Origin: Owenia fusiformis
Taxonomy: Eukaryota; Annelida; Polychaeta; Sabellida; Oweniidae
DNA: 64,000 nucleotides
Direction of reading: 5' to 3'
Assembly: GCA_903813345.2 (NCBI GenBank)
Contig: CAIIXF020000007.1
Coordinates: forward strand, 37,902,759 to 37,966,758
Part shown: in pieces, positions 48,286 through 59,374 of the stretch
Position numbering within the stretch: position 1 is the first letter of the stretch
Layout: every line of letters begins with the position of its first letter
The notes under the pieces: model-generated
The model's input: the letters and a program-made list of their open reading frames with translations, nothing else
Database searches by the model: none
What the model was told of the DNA's origin: nothing
Position numbers and translations under genes: made by a program

Positions 48286-49528
48286 AGAAAATTAACATAA
48301 TCAATTGGTATTGCTTTTTATAAATCATATATTTATTGCTGCATCAAGTATTGCAATACCAAACTGATCAAGTAAACTTGGTAGAGAAAAATATCATAAG
48401 AATAGACTTTTTGTATCACTTTTTGAAAAAAAAATATAACCAATGTTGGCGAGAACCTTTAACCCTTCAATTCTAAAGACAAAAATATTTACAGAATGCT
48501 GTAGTATGTATATATGAAATAAATGAATAAAAAATAAAAATAAAAATATTAAAGCTCCACACACCCCTGCAATGTCTATAATCTAAATGACTAATGCTAT
48601 TTCAAATATGCCTACACAGACAATTATATTACAACCACTCTAATTATAACCATTCTAGTTTCCCAATCACGTAAAGTCCAAATCCGGGATTTAAGTTTTC
48701 CATTATATTACATTTTCCATTCAGGACAATTACATTATCCGCAAACATTCTTCGGCGGATCTCAATGGCGTGATCCGTTTAATTTTGGTTATGAGCGAAA
48801 TGTCCAGAAATGTACTAAGTCAAGAAGGTATTTTACATTATCATGACTACGATCAAAACAAACCGATTTATCCGGCTATTATGCTGGGGGAGATTGTCGT
48901 TGAAAGCATCCTGCCTGATTGAATTGTCTATTTTTAGAGTGACTAGGATTTATAAATCTAATGGAAATTAACAGGGTATTTGTTAGACATAGCTTGGCTA
49001 TCACTTATCAGACCTATGTTTTGAGATAACTGAGACAGTCACCTTGGTCAGAATTTGCCTCATAATTTTTTACCTCATTCCTCATTTTGTGCCTCAAAAT
49101 TCATTATTTTCTCACAAATCAGCCCGTGAACTTATTTTGCCGATATTTTATATCTTAAGGGAAAAGGAAATGCATGTTAAATAAGTTGTCATCTCATAAA
49201 ATCCTATCAAAATGGGACGGCTCCCTCTTTGAGTGCCCATCACAGTAACATTTTGCAGTTTTCAAAATTGTTGATTTATTTAATTAGAAGCATTGTATCC
49301 CACCCTGTAGTCCAGTACATGTATCACGTCGTTCAATTAGTTCATGCAAAAACATTCTCATTTTTTTATTTTTCAATGTTTTTCCTTGAAACTTTACAAA
49401 TCATAGAAAAATTTCCTACTCATTACAAAACAAAAGATAAATTACTTTGTTTTGATTGGTCAAAAGGTATGGTTGCTATGGTAACCCGTGTTTTGGTCAC
49501 GTGGGGCAATTTATGACGTGCTTTTTAG
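48286..49528. other. Gene-free DNA with stray satellite unit
   Basis: TCAAGTATTGCAATACCAAA followed by CTGATCAAGT at 48344-48373 is one isolated unit of the 24-bp family in the orientation of the 21-bp array. A CACGTG word and TGATTGG lie near 49452-49500. No gene seen. Confidence 0.5.
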
Positions 49529-49530
49529 TA

Positions 49531-49704
49531 CAGTAAAACATGTTTAAACTAATTGTCACTGGGACCATCCAAAGGTGTTTTGATTTACAGGTGTTCACAT
49601 TTTAAGGTTTTTAACAAGGAGGTCTTGCAGATTTAGACAGAAAAAGTGTTCACATTGATAAGTGTTCATATTATGAAGATGTTTGGACATACATGTTTTA
49701 CCTT
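49531..49704. mobile_element. CAGTAAAACC-family element, short copy
   Basis: TA then CAGTAAAACATGTTTAAACT at the left and CATGTTTTACCTTA at the right. Inside are CAGGTGTTCACATTTTAAGG and AAGTGTTCACATTG. Confidence 0.6.
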
Positions 49705-49883
49705 AAAGGCAGAATATGATCTATAGGGGGTGACAAAATTACAAGCAACTTTTATAATTGACCTACCAATCTATTCCTTACAATATCAAATACAATATCT
49801 CCCAAAAGATTCACAATATGTTATAAATTGGTGAAGTTATTAATGATTCAAAGTGCAAAAATGAGTGAAAAATGTTTAAATCA

Positions 49884-49906
49884 ATAAGAATGGTAACCAT
49901 TCTTAT
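49884..49906. repeat. Perfect 23-nt inverted repeat
   Basis: ATAAGAATGGT and ACCATTCTTAT flank a single A. Confidence 0.8.
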
Positions 49907-50350
49907 ATAAAATAATACATGATTGTAAAATCTTTTAGTTTTCCTGGAATAAAGTATGCACTTTTGTGATTTTTAGAAAATAGACATGACAAGGAATGAC
50001 ATGAGCCAAAAATATTCTAAAATTGAAACATTTTTTTGTTTAGCCTGCTCGCTATATCTGATTCTCTCTTTAATCTCCAGAAAGCCTTTGAAACAAGGAA
50101 CGAGGCATGTAATGGTTACATTCAACATCGCATGTAGAGAGGTTTTGAAATTGAACAGTCACACCATACATGAACAATTTAAAATTCTGAGGCTGGAATA
50201 AGTCACCCAACACTCGATTAAAATTGTAGATAAAGTGTTTAGATAGAAAGACTTGAATTCTTTCACAGACAAGTAATACAGTTTTACTACCTAGTAATTT
50301 TGAATTTTTATCAGGATTTGAAAATGGAAATACAATTTCACTCATGTCTG
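49907..50350. other. Gene-free DNA with a minus-strand frame
   Basis: A 107-codon minus frame at 50070-50393 has fairly mixed composition (LVCERIQVFLSKHF), but its start lies inside the TIR element at 50351 and I see no known domain. It is not called a gene. Confidence 0.4.
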
Positions 50351-50813
50351 CAGGCCTGTCAACTGTCCCGCAATTTGCGTATTTGTCACGCATTTGCTGA
50401 AGAATTTGAAGTCACGCCAGTTTTTTTTGCGTGACACAAAATGTCACGCAAATACGCATTTTACCTGGTAATTGTCACGCAAATATGTTTCTGTAAAAAT
50501 TTTTTCAAAATATGTTTATGATACGGTAAAAATACGAACGTCGGAAAAAAACGAACGCAATTTTTTCGGATTTGTCACGCGAATCCCGTATATGTCACGC
50601 ATGTTCATTGGAAATTTTCGTACCTACCCCCCCCCCCCCCCCCCGAAAAATTTGAGGTGATAAAAGTTTAGCAAAGGTGCTCAAACTTTGGCCAAAGGTG
50701 TTTAAAAGTTGGCCAAAGGTGTTCAAAATTTGGACAAAAGTGTTCAGATTTGGACTTCGGTGTCCAACATTTGTAAGTCACTCATATTAGGTGGTCCCAA
50801 GTTGACAGCCCTG
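50351..50813. mobile_element. CAGGCCTGTCAAC TIR element, 6-bp duplication
   Basis: The ends CAGGCCTGTCAAC and GTTGACAGCCCTG are inverted repeats with one mismatch. TGTCTG lies directly outside both (50345-50350 and 50814-50819). The left half repeats GTCACGC about eight times and is CpG-rich. A poly-C run occurs near 50627-50644. The right half has about five AAAGGTGTTCAAAATTTGG units. The ends resemble hAT-type CAGRGCTGTCAAC termini, but hAT duplications are normally 8 bp, so the superfamily is uncertain. Confidence 0.7.
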
Positions 50814-50865
50814 TGTCTGTTACTCAAGTCTGGCTTCTGAATGTTCTATTCTGACATTTTTTTTA

Positions 50866-51560
50866 GGTCACATGGTGAGCTATTGCAACCACTCACTGAA
50901 TTGTCCATCTGTCTTTTCTTCCATCCGTCTGTCCATCCATCTGTCTGTCAACAATAGTGACACGTTTAAAACCTCTGTTGATAGGATTCCCTTTTTATCA
51001 CACCATCGGTGGGATATAGTCGTCATACTGGTCGTGGTCGCGGTCGTGATCGAGATCGTGGTCGTGATCGTCCCACATTTTTGTCATCGCCGTTTAAGGA
51101 AAACTGCTCATCAGATTTTCTCCAAATTCGCAGAGATGATAGAGCATATGAAGTACTAGAGCTGATTAACTTTTAGGTGGCCATCTTGTTTTCTGGCGGC
51201 CATTTTGAAGGTTTTTCGAAAAATCTTGTCATCGCCATTTCAGGAAAACCGTATATTGGATTTCCTTCAAGTTTACACAAATGATAGAGGATATCAAGTA
51301 CTAGAGCTGATTAACTTTTGGGCGGCCATCTTTCTGGTGGCCATTTTGAAGGTTTTTTGAAAAATCTTGTCATCGCCGTTTCAGGAAAACTGCTCATCGG
51401 ATTTCTGTAAACATAATAGGAGAACAGTTTTCCTTGTTCATAGTGTCTGCCTATTTGATGGTGTGATCTCGTTCACGTCCTGTGCCTTGTTAAGTTACAT
51501 TTGCTATTTTTTAGTAAAGAAAAAACATATTATTTGACTCTCAATTCAAAAGCTCACCTA
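50866..51560. repeat. GGTGAGCTATTGCAACC dispersed repeat
   Basis: Starts GGTCACATGGTGAGCTATTG and ends near AAAAGCTCACC, so GGTGAGCT and AGCTCACC are inverted. After a CTGTCCATC-rich stretch and a GTCGTGGTCGCGG hexamer tract come three partial copies (about 51085, 51230 and 51370) containing CATCGCCGTTTCAGGAAAAC. It resembles a repeat common in bivalve genomes, from memory only. The 95-codon frame is not a gene. Confidence 0.6.
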
Positions 51561-52244
51561 TTTTCATAATGGCCAACATTTTTGTTGCAGAAAATTCACT
51601 CTTTGTGCTTCACCATGGGAACCCAGTACCCATGGTACCATTTTTCCATTTTTCAGTAAGTTTACTCGGACATGATGTTACACTATCCTTCAAACACATA
51701 CAGGGCTCATTTCATTTTTTTCATCTTGGACCCCTGCGGTCGAAGATTTCTATACTCCGTGTTATGGTCAGTGGTCATTGATTCCATTTCTGTAAATGAG
51801 TTTCTGCAATTAATCAATAAAATGTCAATAATACACAAAATACACAAAAAGTTGTAGACAACTGACATTCACAACCCATCTCAATGTCACCTTAATGTGA
51901 CACAATGTCACCTAAAAGTGACAGTGGATAGAAAATCTTGGCAATGGTCTTTTCAATAACCCATGTTAGTGTGTCCCGCATGATCGCAAATTTAATATCT
52001 GAAGATAGGTTTTAGATAGCTAATGAAATATGGAAGTGATTATATTGCAGAAATGTCTAAATTCATTAGAACTGAAAAGTGGAGAGTCTAATTTTTGTGC
52101 TATTTTTTTGCTATTACAGAATTTTTTCCAAACAACATTATAGAAATAGATACAGTCTTCTGATATGAAGAAAATAGGCATGTCACATACGAGCAATTAA
52201 ATTAGTGTTACAAATTTACAAAATGTTAGCCTCTGACCCTACCC
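51561..52244. other. Gene-free DNA
   Basis: Short TGTCACCT/AGTGACA words form small inverted repeats near 51880-51925. Nothing else seen. Confidence 0.45.
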
Positions 52245-52495
52245 TCTACAATCTTCTACTCCCCCTGGTCGCTACTCCCCCTGATAGCTACTCCCCCTGG
52301 TAATTTCTCCCCCTGGTCGCCACTCCCCCTGGACGCTACTACCCTGGTTGCTACTCCCCCTGGACTCTACTCCCCCTGGTCGCCACTCCCCCTGGTCGCT
52401 ACTCCCCCTGGTTCACTACTCCCCCTGGTCGCTACTCCCCTTGGTCGCTACTCCCCCTGGTCGCTACTCCCCCTGGTTCGCTACTCCCCTCCCTT
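52245..52495. repeat. CTACTCCCCCTGGTCG minisatellite
   Basis: About 15 units of 15-17 bp, C-rich on the plus strand. The Pro/Ser/Leu-rich frame across it is a by-product. Confidence 0.9.
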
Positions 52496-52702
52496 ATTCC
52501 CCAAGTAAGAAAGAGGAAATAGAGCTTCTAAACCAAGACATAGACTCAGAAGTTATTTCCTTCACAATAATAGGATCATGGTAACCCTATAAATATAAAT
52601 GGCCCACTAAATGAAGACAGTAGAAGAAAGCCACAGTAAATAATTGAGGAGCCATTTGTGAACTCCTTAAGCCCTCTCTCTTTTTCTCTCTGTTATATAT
52701 AG

Positions 52703-52880
52703 CAGTGATCTCCCCAGGATTTTTTCTTAAGTGGGTGCACAATTCTCATTTTTACAATTCAATCTGAAAATGTGCCCATTTTTCATGATTTTTCTCATTT
52801 TCAAGTGGGTGCAAATTAATTTTCAGGCGGGTGCAAGCCTGTTTGTAAAATTCCAGGTGGGTGCTACGCCCACTTGGTCC
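52703..52880 (-). mobile_element. GATCTCCCCAG-family element, copy 3
   Basis: In reverse orientation relative to 16398 and 33131: CAGTGATCTCCCCAGGATTT, TTCTTAAGTGGGTGCAC, then CCAGGTGGGTGCTACGCCCA. The far end lacks about 20 bp. It abuts a CAGTAAAACC repeat on its right. Confidence 0.6.
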
Positions 52881-53112
52881 ATAAGTAGAACACTTTTCTC
52901 ATTATAATCTAATTATGGTGTACACTAAAGAGAGAGTAATTTAAACGAAGTCAGTAGATTATATGCAGATCTCAAGAAGGATGTCTACTAGAGACAGGTG
53001 TTCATTAAGAGAGGTGTTCACTAAGACAGTTGTTCACTTAGAGAGGTGTTTACTAAAGAGAGGTGTTCACTAAGACAGGTGTTCACTGAGAGGTGTTCAC
53101 TGAAGAGAGGTC
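52881..53112. mobile_element. CAGTAAAACC-family internal repeats
   Basis: Reads AAGTAGAACACTTTTCTCAT, then at least seven AGAGAGGTGTTCACTAAGAC units. Neither terminal repeat is clear. Confidence 0.55.
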
Positions 53113-53114
53113 AT

Positions 53115-54340
53115 TCTGTACTTATATATCTTCTATGGCTGACTAAATTTGGGTTCTGTATCTACACTGATGATGATGCACAAAATAAATCACTAATTGG
53201 AACTTGTTGCCTGTAGCATTATGTATGAAGTATGTACGTTTTTTGGTATAGGGATTGAATCTTGCTAAAAGGATTCCTTCTTTGGTTTGTTCTTCTTCAT
53301 ATTTGTAAATTTATTGAGCATTATAATTGATAATCGTTCAGTGAAATGGATAATGTTCCAAAATATTGCCCCTCCACCGAACTGCATCCCCTGTATCAAG
53401 CAAAAAAAATTAATTTGCCCCCTCCACTACCAATATGGTAGTGCTACCAATATATGTGTACTCTATCATTCACTTGTTCAAGATCAAAACATTTTGCTAA
53501 AACTAAGACATTCCCCCAATTTTCTTTAAAAGCGTGGAGATACCTTTAAGAACTAACATAGGCCATAAATAAACAAATTTTATTACAGATTATCAAAGTG
53601 TGGTGAAATAAGGATATTTAGCTAATTACAGTGGAAATCGCTGTACCTTATTACCATACTGCTGTTCTAATATTACACAATGCTGATGCAAGTTTGCTGA
53701 AATAGAAACATTACGTTAATGTTTTGCTAAAATAGAAACTGTCCTTTTAATAAAGGCATGCCTTCAACTTATCTGCACCAATAATAGAAAAATCAGATAT
53801 ACTCTCTTTGTAGGTTTGACACAGATTGTCAAAGAAAATCAGAATTCTTAAGAAGTATTGGCTATTTTTATGAATAATCTAGGCATATGTACGTCATTGC
53901 TCTTCTAGATTACTAAGGAACTCTCCCGATGAAGTGGTCAGATGTTTGATAAAGATTTATATTCTTTTTTTGTGTACTGATAAATGATATGTTTTATATC
54001 AACAGAGAATTATATTTCAATCCCATCTGTATGATGTATTTAGTGACAATTAGAACAATTCTGATTGGCTCTGAGTGGTCACATGATTGGTTGATGTATT
54101 ATGGGTCATTTCTGACGTGAAATTCTTAGAATGTACTGGGGAAATATTAAGCAGAAATAAAATTCACATTCATTTGTATAATAAATCCAAAAGTTCAGAA
54201 ATTTTAATAGCTTCCTAATTAAAGCCCTGTATTATTTTTAGGTTATTTCTCATTCTATACATGGTCTACATTAGTTTTGCACAAATATTTTATGAATGTG
54301 CTTTTTCCCACTTTTCACATGGAAGTTGTTATATACAATG
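53115..54340. other. Gene-free AT-rich DNA
   Basis: No gene seen. Two CTGATTGG/TGATTGG words and a GTCACATGATTGG lie near 54060-54092. Confidence 0.5.
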
Positions 54341-54372
54341 CATCATATCATATCATATCATATCATATCATA
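54341..54372. repeat. (CATAT)n microsatellite
   Basis: About six TCATA units. Confidence 0.9.
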
Positions 54373-54560
54373 AGCTTGCAATCATGAATACCATAGCATG
54401 ATTGTTCAAAAAGGGCTAACATGCCATGAAAACTCATGAAATATCATGTTATAAGAGATACAAAGGTATCACTTCAAAATAATGAAATATTTGTATTATT
54501 TTAGACATAATCTATGAATATTAGAGAATTGAGATTAAATGCGTATCATATAGTTGTAGT

Positions 54561-54589
54561 ATATATATGATACTATGTATCATATATAT
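54561..54589. repeat. Short AT hairpin
   Basis: ATATATATGATA and TATCATATATAT flank a 5-nt loop. Confidence 0.7.
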
Positions 54590-54738
54590 TGCTTTTTCTT
54601 TTGAAATATATCTCCATCAAGTACCTCATTTGTGTTAAAATTAAAGTTGATATTATCGATTGTGTCAATTTTTATATCATTTATGGCATATCTGTATTCA
54701 ATGCTTTTGTTTTATTTTATTTTCATATTTGCTATGCT

Positions 54739-55125
54739 TGATGTGCTCTGGCTGTGATGTTGTGCCATGACTTTGATGGTGTGCTATGAACCTGATGATG
54801 TGCTATGGATCTGATGTGCCACTAACATATCGATGTGCTCTGGCTGTGATGTTGTGCCATGAATTTGATGGTGTGCTATGAACCTGATGATGTGCTATGG
54901 ATCTGATGTGCCACTAACATATCGATGTGCTCTGGCTGTGATGTTGTGCCATGAATTTGATGGTGTGCTATGAACCTGATGATGTGCTATGGATCTGATG
55001 TGCCACTAACATATTGATGTGCACTGGCTGTGATGTTGTGCCATGAATTTGATGGTGTGCTATGAACCTGATGATGTGCTATGGATCTGATGTTGTGCTA
55101 TCCTATGGTCTAATGGTGTGCTATA
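54739..55125. repeat. 92-bp tandem repeat
   Basis: About four copies of a 92-bp unit with GATGTGCTCTGGCTGTGATG and TGTGCCACTAACATATC. Each unit contains smaller GATGRTGTGCTATGRA repeats of about 23 bp. The last unit is incomplete. Confidence 0.9.
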
Positions 55126-55249
55126 TATCTGAAAAATGAACTTCAAACATTTTCTGATGAACTTGATAATAGCAGGTAGGTGGCCTTGACATTTCTGACA
55201 TTGAAATATTTTCATATTGATCATTTCGTTGTTTAACATGTAGAACCTT

Positions 55250-55289
55250 CAAAACATGAGGTATACGGTTTCAGATGCCTCATGTTTTG
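55250..55289. repeat. Hairpin
   Basis: CAAAACATGAGG and CCTCATGTTTTG flank a 16-nt loop. Confidence 0.75.
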
Positions 55290-55339
55290 TAATATACAAT
55301 ATCCCTAATTTTAAATGTCTGTCTGTATGGTAATTATAT

Positions 55340-55745
55340 CTTAGTATAAGTGCCATTAACTGGTAATATATCTGGTAACTTGCTATACATGTGGTAACTG
55401 GTTATACACGTGGTAACTTTATACATTTGGTAAATGGTAATACATGAGAAAGCTGGTAATATATGTGGTAGATGGTAATACATGTGGTAACTGATAATTA
55501 ATGTGGTAACTGGTAATATGTATGAAAACTGGTAAGGCATATGAAAACTGGTAATACATGTGGTAACTGGTAATTCATGTGGTAACTTGTAATACATATG
55601 GAAACTTGTAATGCATATGAAACTGGTAATACATGTGGTAACTGAGTATACATGTGGTAACTGGTGATACACATGAAAACTGAAAACATATATGTAACTG
55701 GTAATATATGTGGCAACTGGTAATACGCATGAAATCTGGTAATAC
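55340..55745. repeat. GGTAATACATGTGGTAACT minisatellite
   Basis: About 20 degenerate units of 18-20 bp. Minus-strand frames (YHMYYQLPHV-type) are by-products. Confidence 0.9.
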
Positions 55746-55749
55746 AAGT

Positions 55750-56156
55750 ACTCCCATTAATTAGCATGATCTATAAATTAACCCCTGAGTTATAATTACT
55801 GTGTAGCAGTTCTAAAGGGCTGAATTACTCATGTGGACTGAGCACCTCTCCTCTCAGATATATCACTTAGTATGTTCATTGCAAATATATGCGACAGCCT
55901 AAGCAGTATAATTTGTCAGTAATCGTGTTGAAGAAATGATACATGAAAAACACATTCTGAAAGGTGCAAGATTTATTCCCTTTGGGTCTTGTACATAACC
56001 TGCTCCTATGTTGTTGTAATCTTAGAGAAAGCCTTTAATTGCTCCGTAAACCTATTCCACTAATAAACCACTGGCATAATATATTCTGTTTATTGCGGAC
56101 CCAAATCACTATGTAAATGTCAGTGGCGCGTAAATCAGCTGCAAGTATAACAAGGT
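55750..56156. other. Gene-free DNA
   Basis: Nothing supported. Confidence 0.5.
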
Positions 56157-56513
56157 TACACCCCCTTCCATAAGTTTGGCAACTGGAAGTCGGTTCAATG
56201 GTTCAACTTTATTTTGGCCGAACACTAAATATTAAAATTACTGTAACCCTTTCCCATTTGAGAGTTGAACCATGATACTTGGCGAATCAATGTAACTTTG
56301 GATAAGCTTTAAAATGATATATGACACATACTATGACAATACTGGTATATGTCTGTCTAGGGGGGGGCATACTTTCAAAACACCCTGTATATTTGAGTTA
56401 AATAACTGCATGGTGGAGACATTGTGGAAATGTGTTCGCAATCTAATATAACAGGCTTTAGTACATTTAATCAAATGGATATATCCAGTTGCCAAACTTA
56501 TGGAGGGGGTGTA
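56157..56513. mobile_element. TACACCCCC TIR element
   Basis: TACACCCCCTTCCATAAGTT then TGGCAACTGGA at the left is matched by an inverted copy at 56484-56513. TA at both edges fits a Tc1/mariner-type target. No protein. A shorter relative is at 58331 and a single end at 4167. Confidence 0.75.
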
Positions 56514-56579
56514 TGTTTAAGATGGTGGGGATATTACTGAGATATGTTTGCTCATAGGCTGTTTACATATCAAATTGTG

Positions 56580-56790
56580 GATCAGTCTAACCTCTGTCTT
56601 GATTAATCTCTGTTTTATTAATCTCTGTCTTGATTAATCTCAGTTTTATTTCAACGATTAAAGATGGTTTATTGACTGTGGGAGTTGCTCCTAGGTGTCA
56701 AAGTGTTTTATTGGCCCGCCCTGTAATCATCGTCTTTGATTTGCCCACACTGTAATCATCGTTTTTTGAGTGTCTCACCCTGTAATCATG
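56580..56790. repeat. Two small tandem repeats
   Basis: First CTTGATTAATCTCTGTTTTA units (about 56590-56650), then about three units of roughly 34 bp with CCCTGTAATCATCGTCTTTG (56717-56790). Confidence 0.8.
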
Positions 56791-56872
56791 GTATTGGGGA
56801 ATTCATGAAGTGTCTCTAATGAAAAGGTAAACTTGGCATATACAAGGAATACACATAGATATCTCAAACAGT

Positions 56873-57113
56873 CATCCTCCGATCACAGGGCTTCAAATCC
56901 AGAATATATTCTTTCTTTTTACCCCCTGCGATAAGCAGTTACCAAGAACTCGCAATCTGATTGGCTGTCGTAACACTGCGACAGAAATCATGTATAAGTC
57001 TTTGCGCATAATTAGATCACGTGATTCAGTTAAATCGGGCACGTCCAAATTGGTTATAGCAGGGGCCGGGGGAAGAACGAGGTACGGATTCTGGACACCT
57101 GCTTAGGAGGATG
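56873..57113. mobile_element. Foldback element, CATCCTCC ends
   Basis: CATCCTCC, then CCAGAAT, then CCCCTGCGATAA on the left pair with TTATAGCAGGGG, ATTCTGG and GGAGGATG on the right, making imperfect arms of about 60 bp. The loop contains GCAATCTGATTGGCTG. Confidence 0.6.
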
Positions 57114-57262
57114 CAAAGAGTGACAATAAGATTATAGAATATCTTACTTTATTCCATGATGGTGAAATTCCCTGCAATCTGATTGGTCCATGTGACTTAA
57201 ATATATCCTGTATTTACACGCACTTTCCACTTAGCATTGAATACAGAGTAAAAATGACGTCA
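57114..57262. other. Short spacer
   Basis: Contains another CTGCAATCTGATTGGTCC (57172 on) and a perfect TGACGTCA (57255-57262). No gene. Confidence 0.4.
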
Positions 57263-57292
57263 GCGTTGGGATACGGTCCAGTATCCCAACGC
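57263..57292. repeat. Perfect 12-bp hairpin
   Basis: GCGTTGGGATAC and GTATCCCAACGC flank a 6-nt loop, directly after TGACGTCA. Confidence 0.8.
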
Positions 57293-57770
57293 CCCAGATT
57301 TCCATCCAGGATATGACCATTACTAAAAAATCAATGGCGATCTATTTACACCAACGCATGCTAATATTTGCATTTTGCTAGAAATATCCGATTTGAATAT
57401 CAGGAAATGATACGGTGATCACCACAATTTATTATTTTAGGATAAAAAACACTCATCTGTAATTATAAAAATATCAGTATGAAGCATGCACATTGTTTTC
57501 ATGAACTAGTAAAAATCCAATATTGCAGACGAAAGTCGAAAAAAACGTTTCGTTACACTGTTCCAGCTGATGAAATTGAAGAAAAATGTTGAAGAAAATC
57601 AAACGTATCATATAATACAATAAAAGCAAAACAACAAGGCCGAAAAGATTTTGAAGGAATATCGATGTAAAATATTTTTGAGGTGAGAAGGTTGATCTGT
57701 TTCTCCGGTCCCAAGCCAAGGAAATGAACTTGATTTAGGAGTTTTATCTGAGTTATCATGGAATAAAAAC
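57293..57770. other. Gene-free DNA
   Basis: Two overlapping minus-strand frames of about 70-80 codons are not recognisable proteins. Confidence 0.45.
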
Positions 57771-57907
57771 GTTATTCAATGATTTCTTGTGAAATACAGA
57801 AAATATTCTTCCCTTGAACGTCTGTATTTCACTCTGCTAGCGCATCGTGAAATACGACCTTCTCGGGAAGATTATTTTCTGTATTTCACTCGAATCATTG
57901 AATAACT
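57771..57907. mobile_element. Foldback MITE, GTTATTCAATG ends
   Basis: The left arm (57771-57813: GTTATTCAATGATTTCTTGT then GAAATACAGAAAATATTCTT) pairs with the right arm (57865-57907) with only a few mismatches. A second pair, GTATTTCAC/GTGAAATAC, is nested in the middle. Confidence 0.75.
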
Positions 57908-58330
57908 TATAATATTGTGAAATGTGATGTCTCTGCAACCGTTTAAAAGATTGTGCTGAGATTTGAGATATTTGAAGAAAAACAGATAGAATACCAACTA
58001 CATATCTGATATCTGATAGCCAAATTGATTTTTAACACATCGGTTCTGTGTAAACATCCTTCCATACAAGTACAGGATTTTTTCATAATCACAAGATTTT
58101 ACCATGCGTCTGAAATTTTTGGTAGTTCTTGAATAAAAGAATCGGCGAAAATTCGCTCTTTGTGAGCCTTCTGAATGATGCCATTTTACATTTTAGAATT
58201 TTTTTAACACCTTCAAGTGACAAGACCAGCATATAGCTTTAGAAAATAAATGGATATAGTGGGATGGTTCAAGCAACATATGTTTTACTGATGGGGATTA
58301 TGAAACTGACATTTGTATGTAGGTGGGATG
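57908..58330. other. Gene-free AT-rich DNA
   Basis: Nothing supported. Confidence 0.5.
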
Positions 58331-58540
58331 TACACTCCCCTCCATTTGTTTTGAAACTGGAAGTTTTTGGTAGATAGGATATCAAAGCCTATAAATGTTT
58401 GAATCTAAAATTTGTTCGGAAAAGTATGACAAATTTTCATATTTGATGATTTTTTAAAATCGATTAATTTAAACAGGCTTCGAGAAGTCCAAAGATCCCA
58501 AGAGGGGCTTCCAGTTACGAAACTTATTTTAGGGAGTGTA
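58331..58540. mobile_element. TACACTCCCC TIR element, short
   Basis: TACACTCCCCTCCATTTGTT then GAAACTGGAAG at the left; CTTCCAGTTACGAAACTTAT then GGGAGTGTA at the right. TA lies at both edges, as at 56157-56513. Confidence 0.7.
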
Positions 58541-58544
58541 GGTG

Positions 58545-59050
58545 TTGTTGTAGGTGTCTGTTCAGACGGTATTGATTGAGTTTCATTTTAAATGATAGCC
58601 AAATCACCCTCTGATGTCAAAATATATGTCTCCTCAAGTCCCCAGTACAGATGTTAGGGCATATCCTGTTAGTCTCGTTTGAGGGTTCAGAAATTTAATT
58701 TTTTAAACCCCTTCTTTATGATAGCTAGCTAAGATATCTATGGTTATTTTCATATTTCTGACACTGGAATGGTCGATAGAGGTTCTTAAACAAATAGATA
58801 AATGAGAATTTTGTTAGGGTATATGGGATATTTAAGATATGGGGTATATCCTGGGGAAAATATAGATATCTTCCCAAGAGCACTGAAGAAATTATACATG
58901 ATACATGGCAAGCTGTTGAATACTGACACCCGGTGTATATTTAAAACCTTTAACGAGTCTATGATATTGGCTCTATTTTCATAACATGATGAAGACTGCT
59001 TACCATAAGCCTATTATCCCTGTCTAGAATTTCATACATAAAGGTTTGGA
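58545..59050. other. Gene-free DNA
   Basis: The 60-codon frame at 58802-58984 has ordinary-looking composition but no recognised domain or good splice sites. Confidence 0.4.
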
Positions 59051-59051
59051 A

Positions 59052-59374
59052 CAGTACAACAAATCTAATCTGAACATCACTAAAACAAGCCAAAAGTGTT
59101 CAGATTTAGCGGGTGTTCACATTTTAAGGTTTCTAACATGGAATTCTAAGGCAGATTGAAAAAGGAGATCAGGAAAATTATCATATTGAGAGGTGTTCAT
59201 ATCAGGGACTAACACCTCCGGGACCAGCCAAAAGTGTTCAGAATTAGCAGGTGTTCACATTTCAAGATTTCTAGCATGGAATTCTAAGGCAGATTGAAAA
59301 AGGAGATCGGGAAAATTATCATATTTAGAGATGTTCATATCAGGCACTCGTTCAGGTATACAGGTTTTACTGTA
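59052..59374. mobile_element. CAGTAAAACC-family element, duplicated inside
   Basis: Left end CAGTACAACAAATC is decayed. Right end CAGGTTTTACTG (59361-59372) is followed by TA. Two internal copies at an offset of about 132 bp each carry AGCCAAAAGTGTTCAGA and GGCAGATTGAAAAAGGAGAT. Confidence 0.65.

Noticed and set aside
50070-50393. Minus-strand ORF of 107 codons
   Set aside because: It starts inside a TIR element, has no recognised domain and lacks splice or start support. Possibly an old transposon fragment, but not supportable.
55334-55767. Minus-strand ORFs of 60-137 codons
   Set aside because: Read-through of the GGTAATACATGTGGTAACT minisatellite in three frames.
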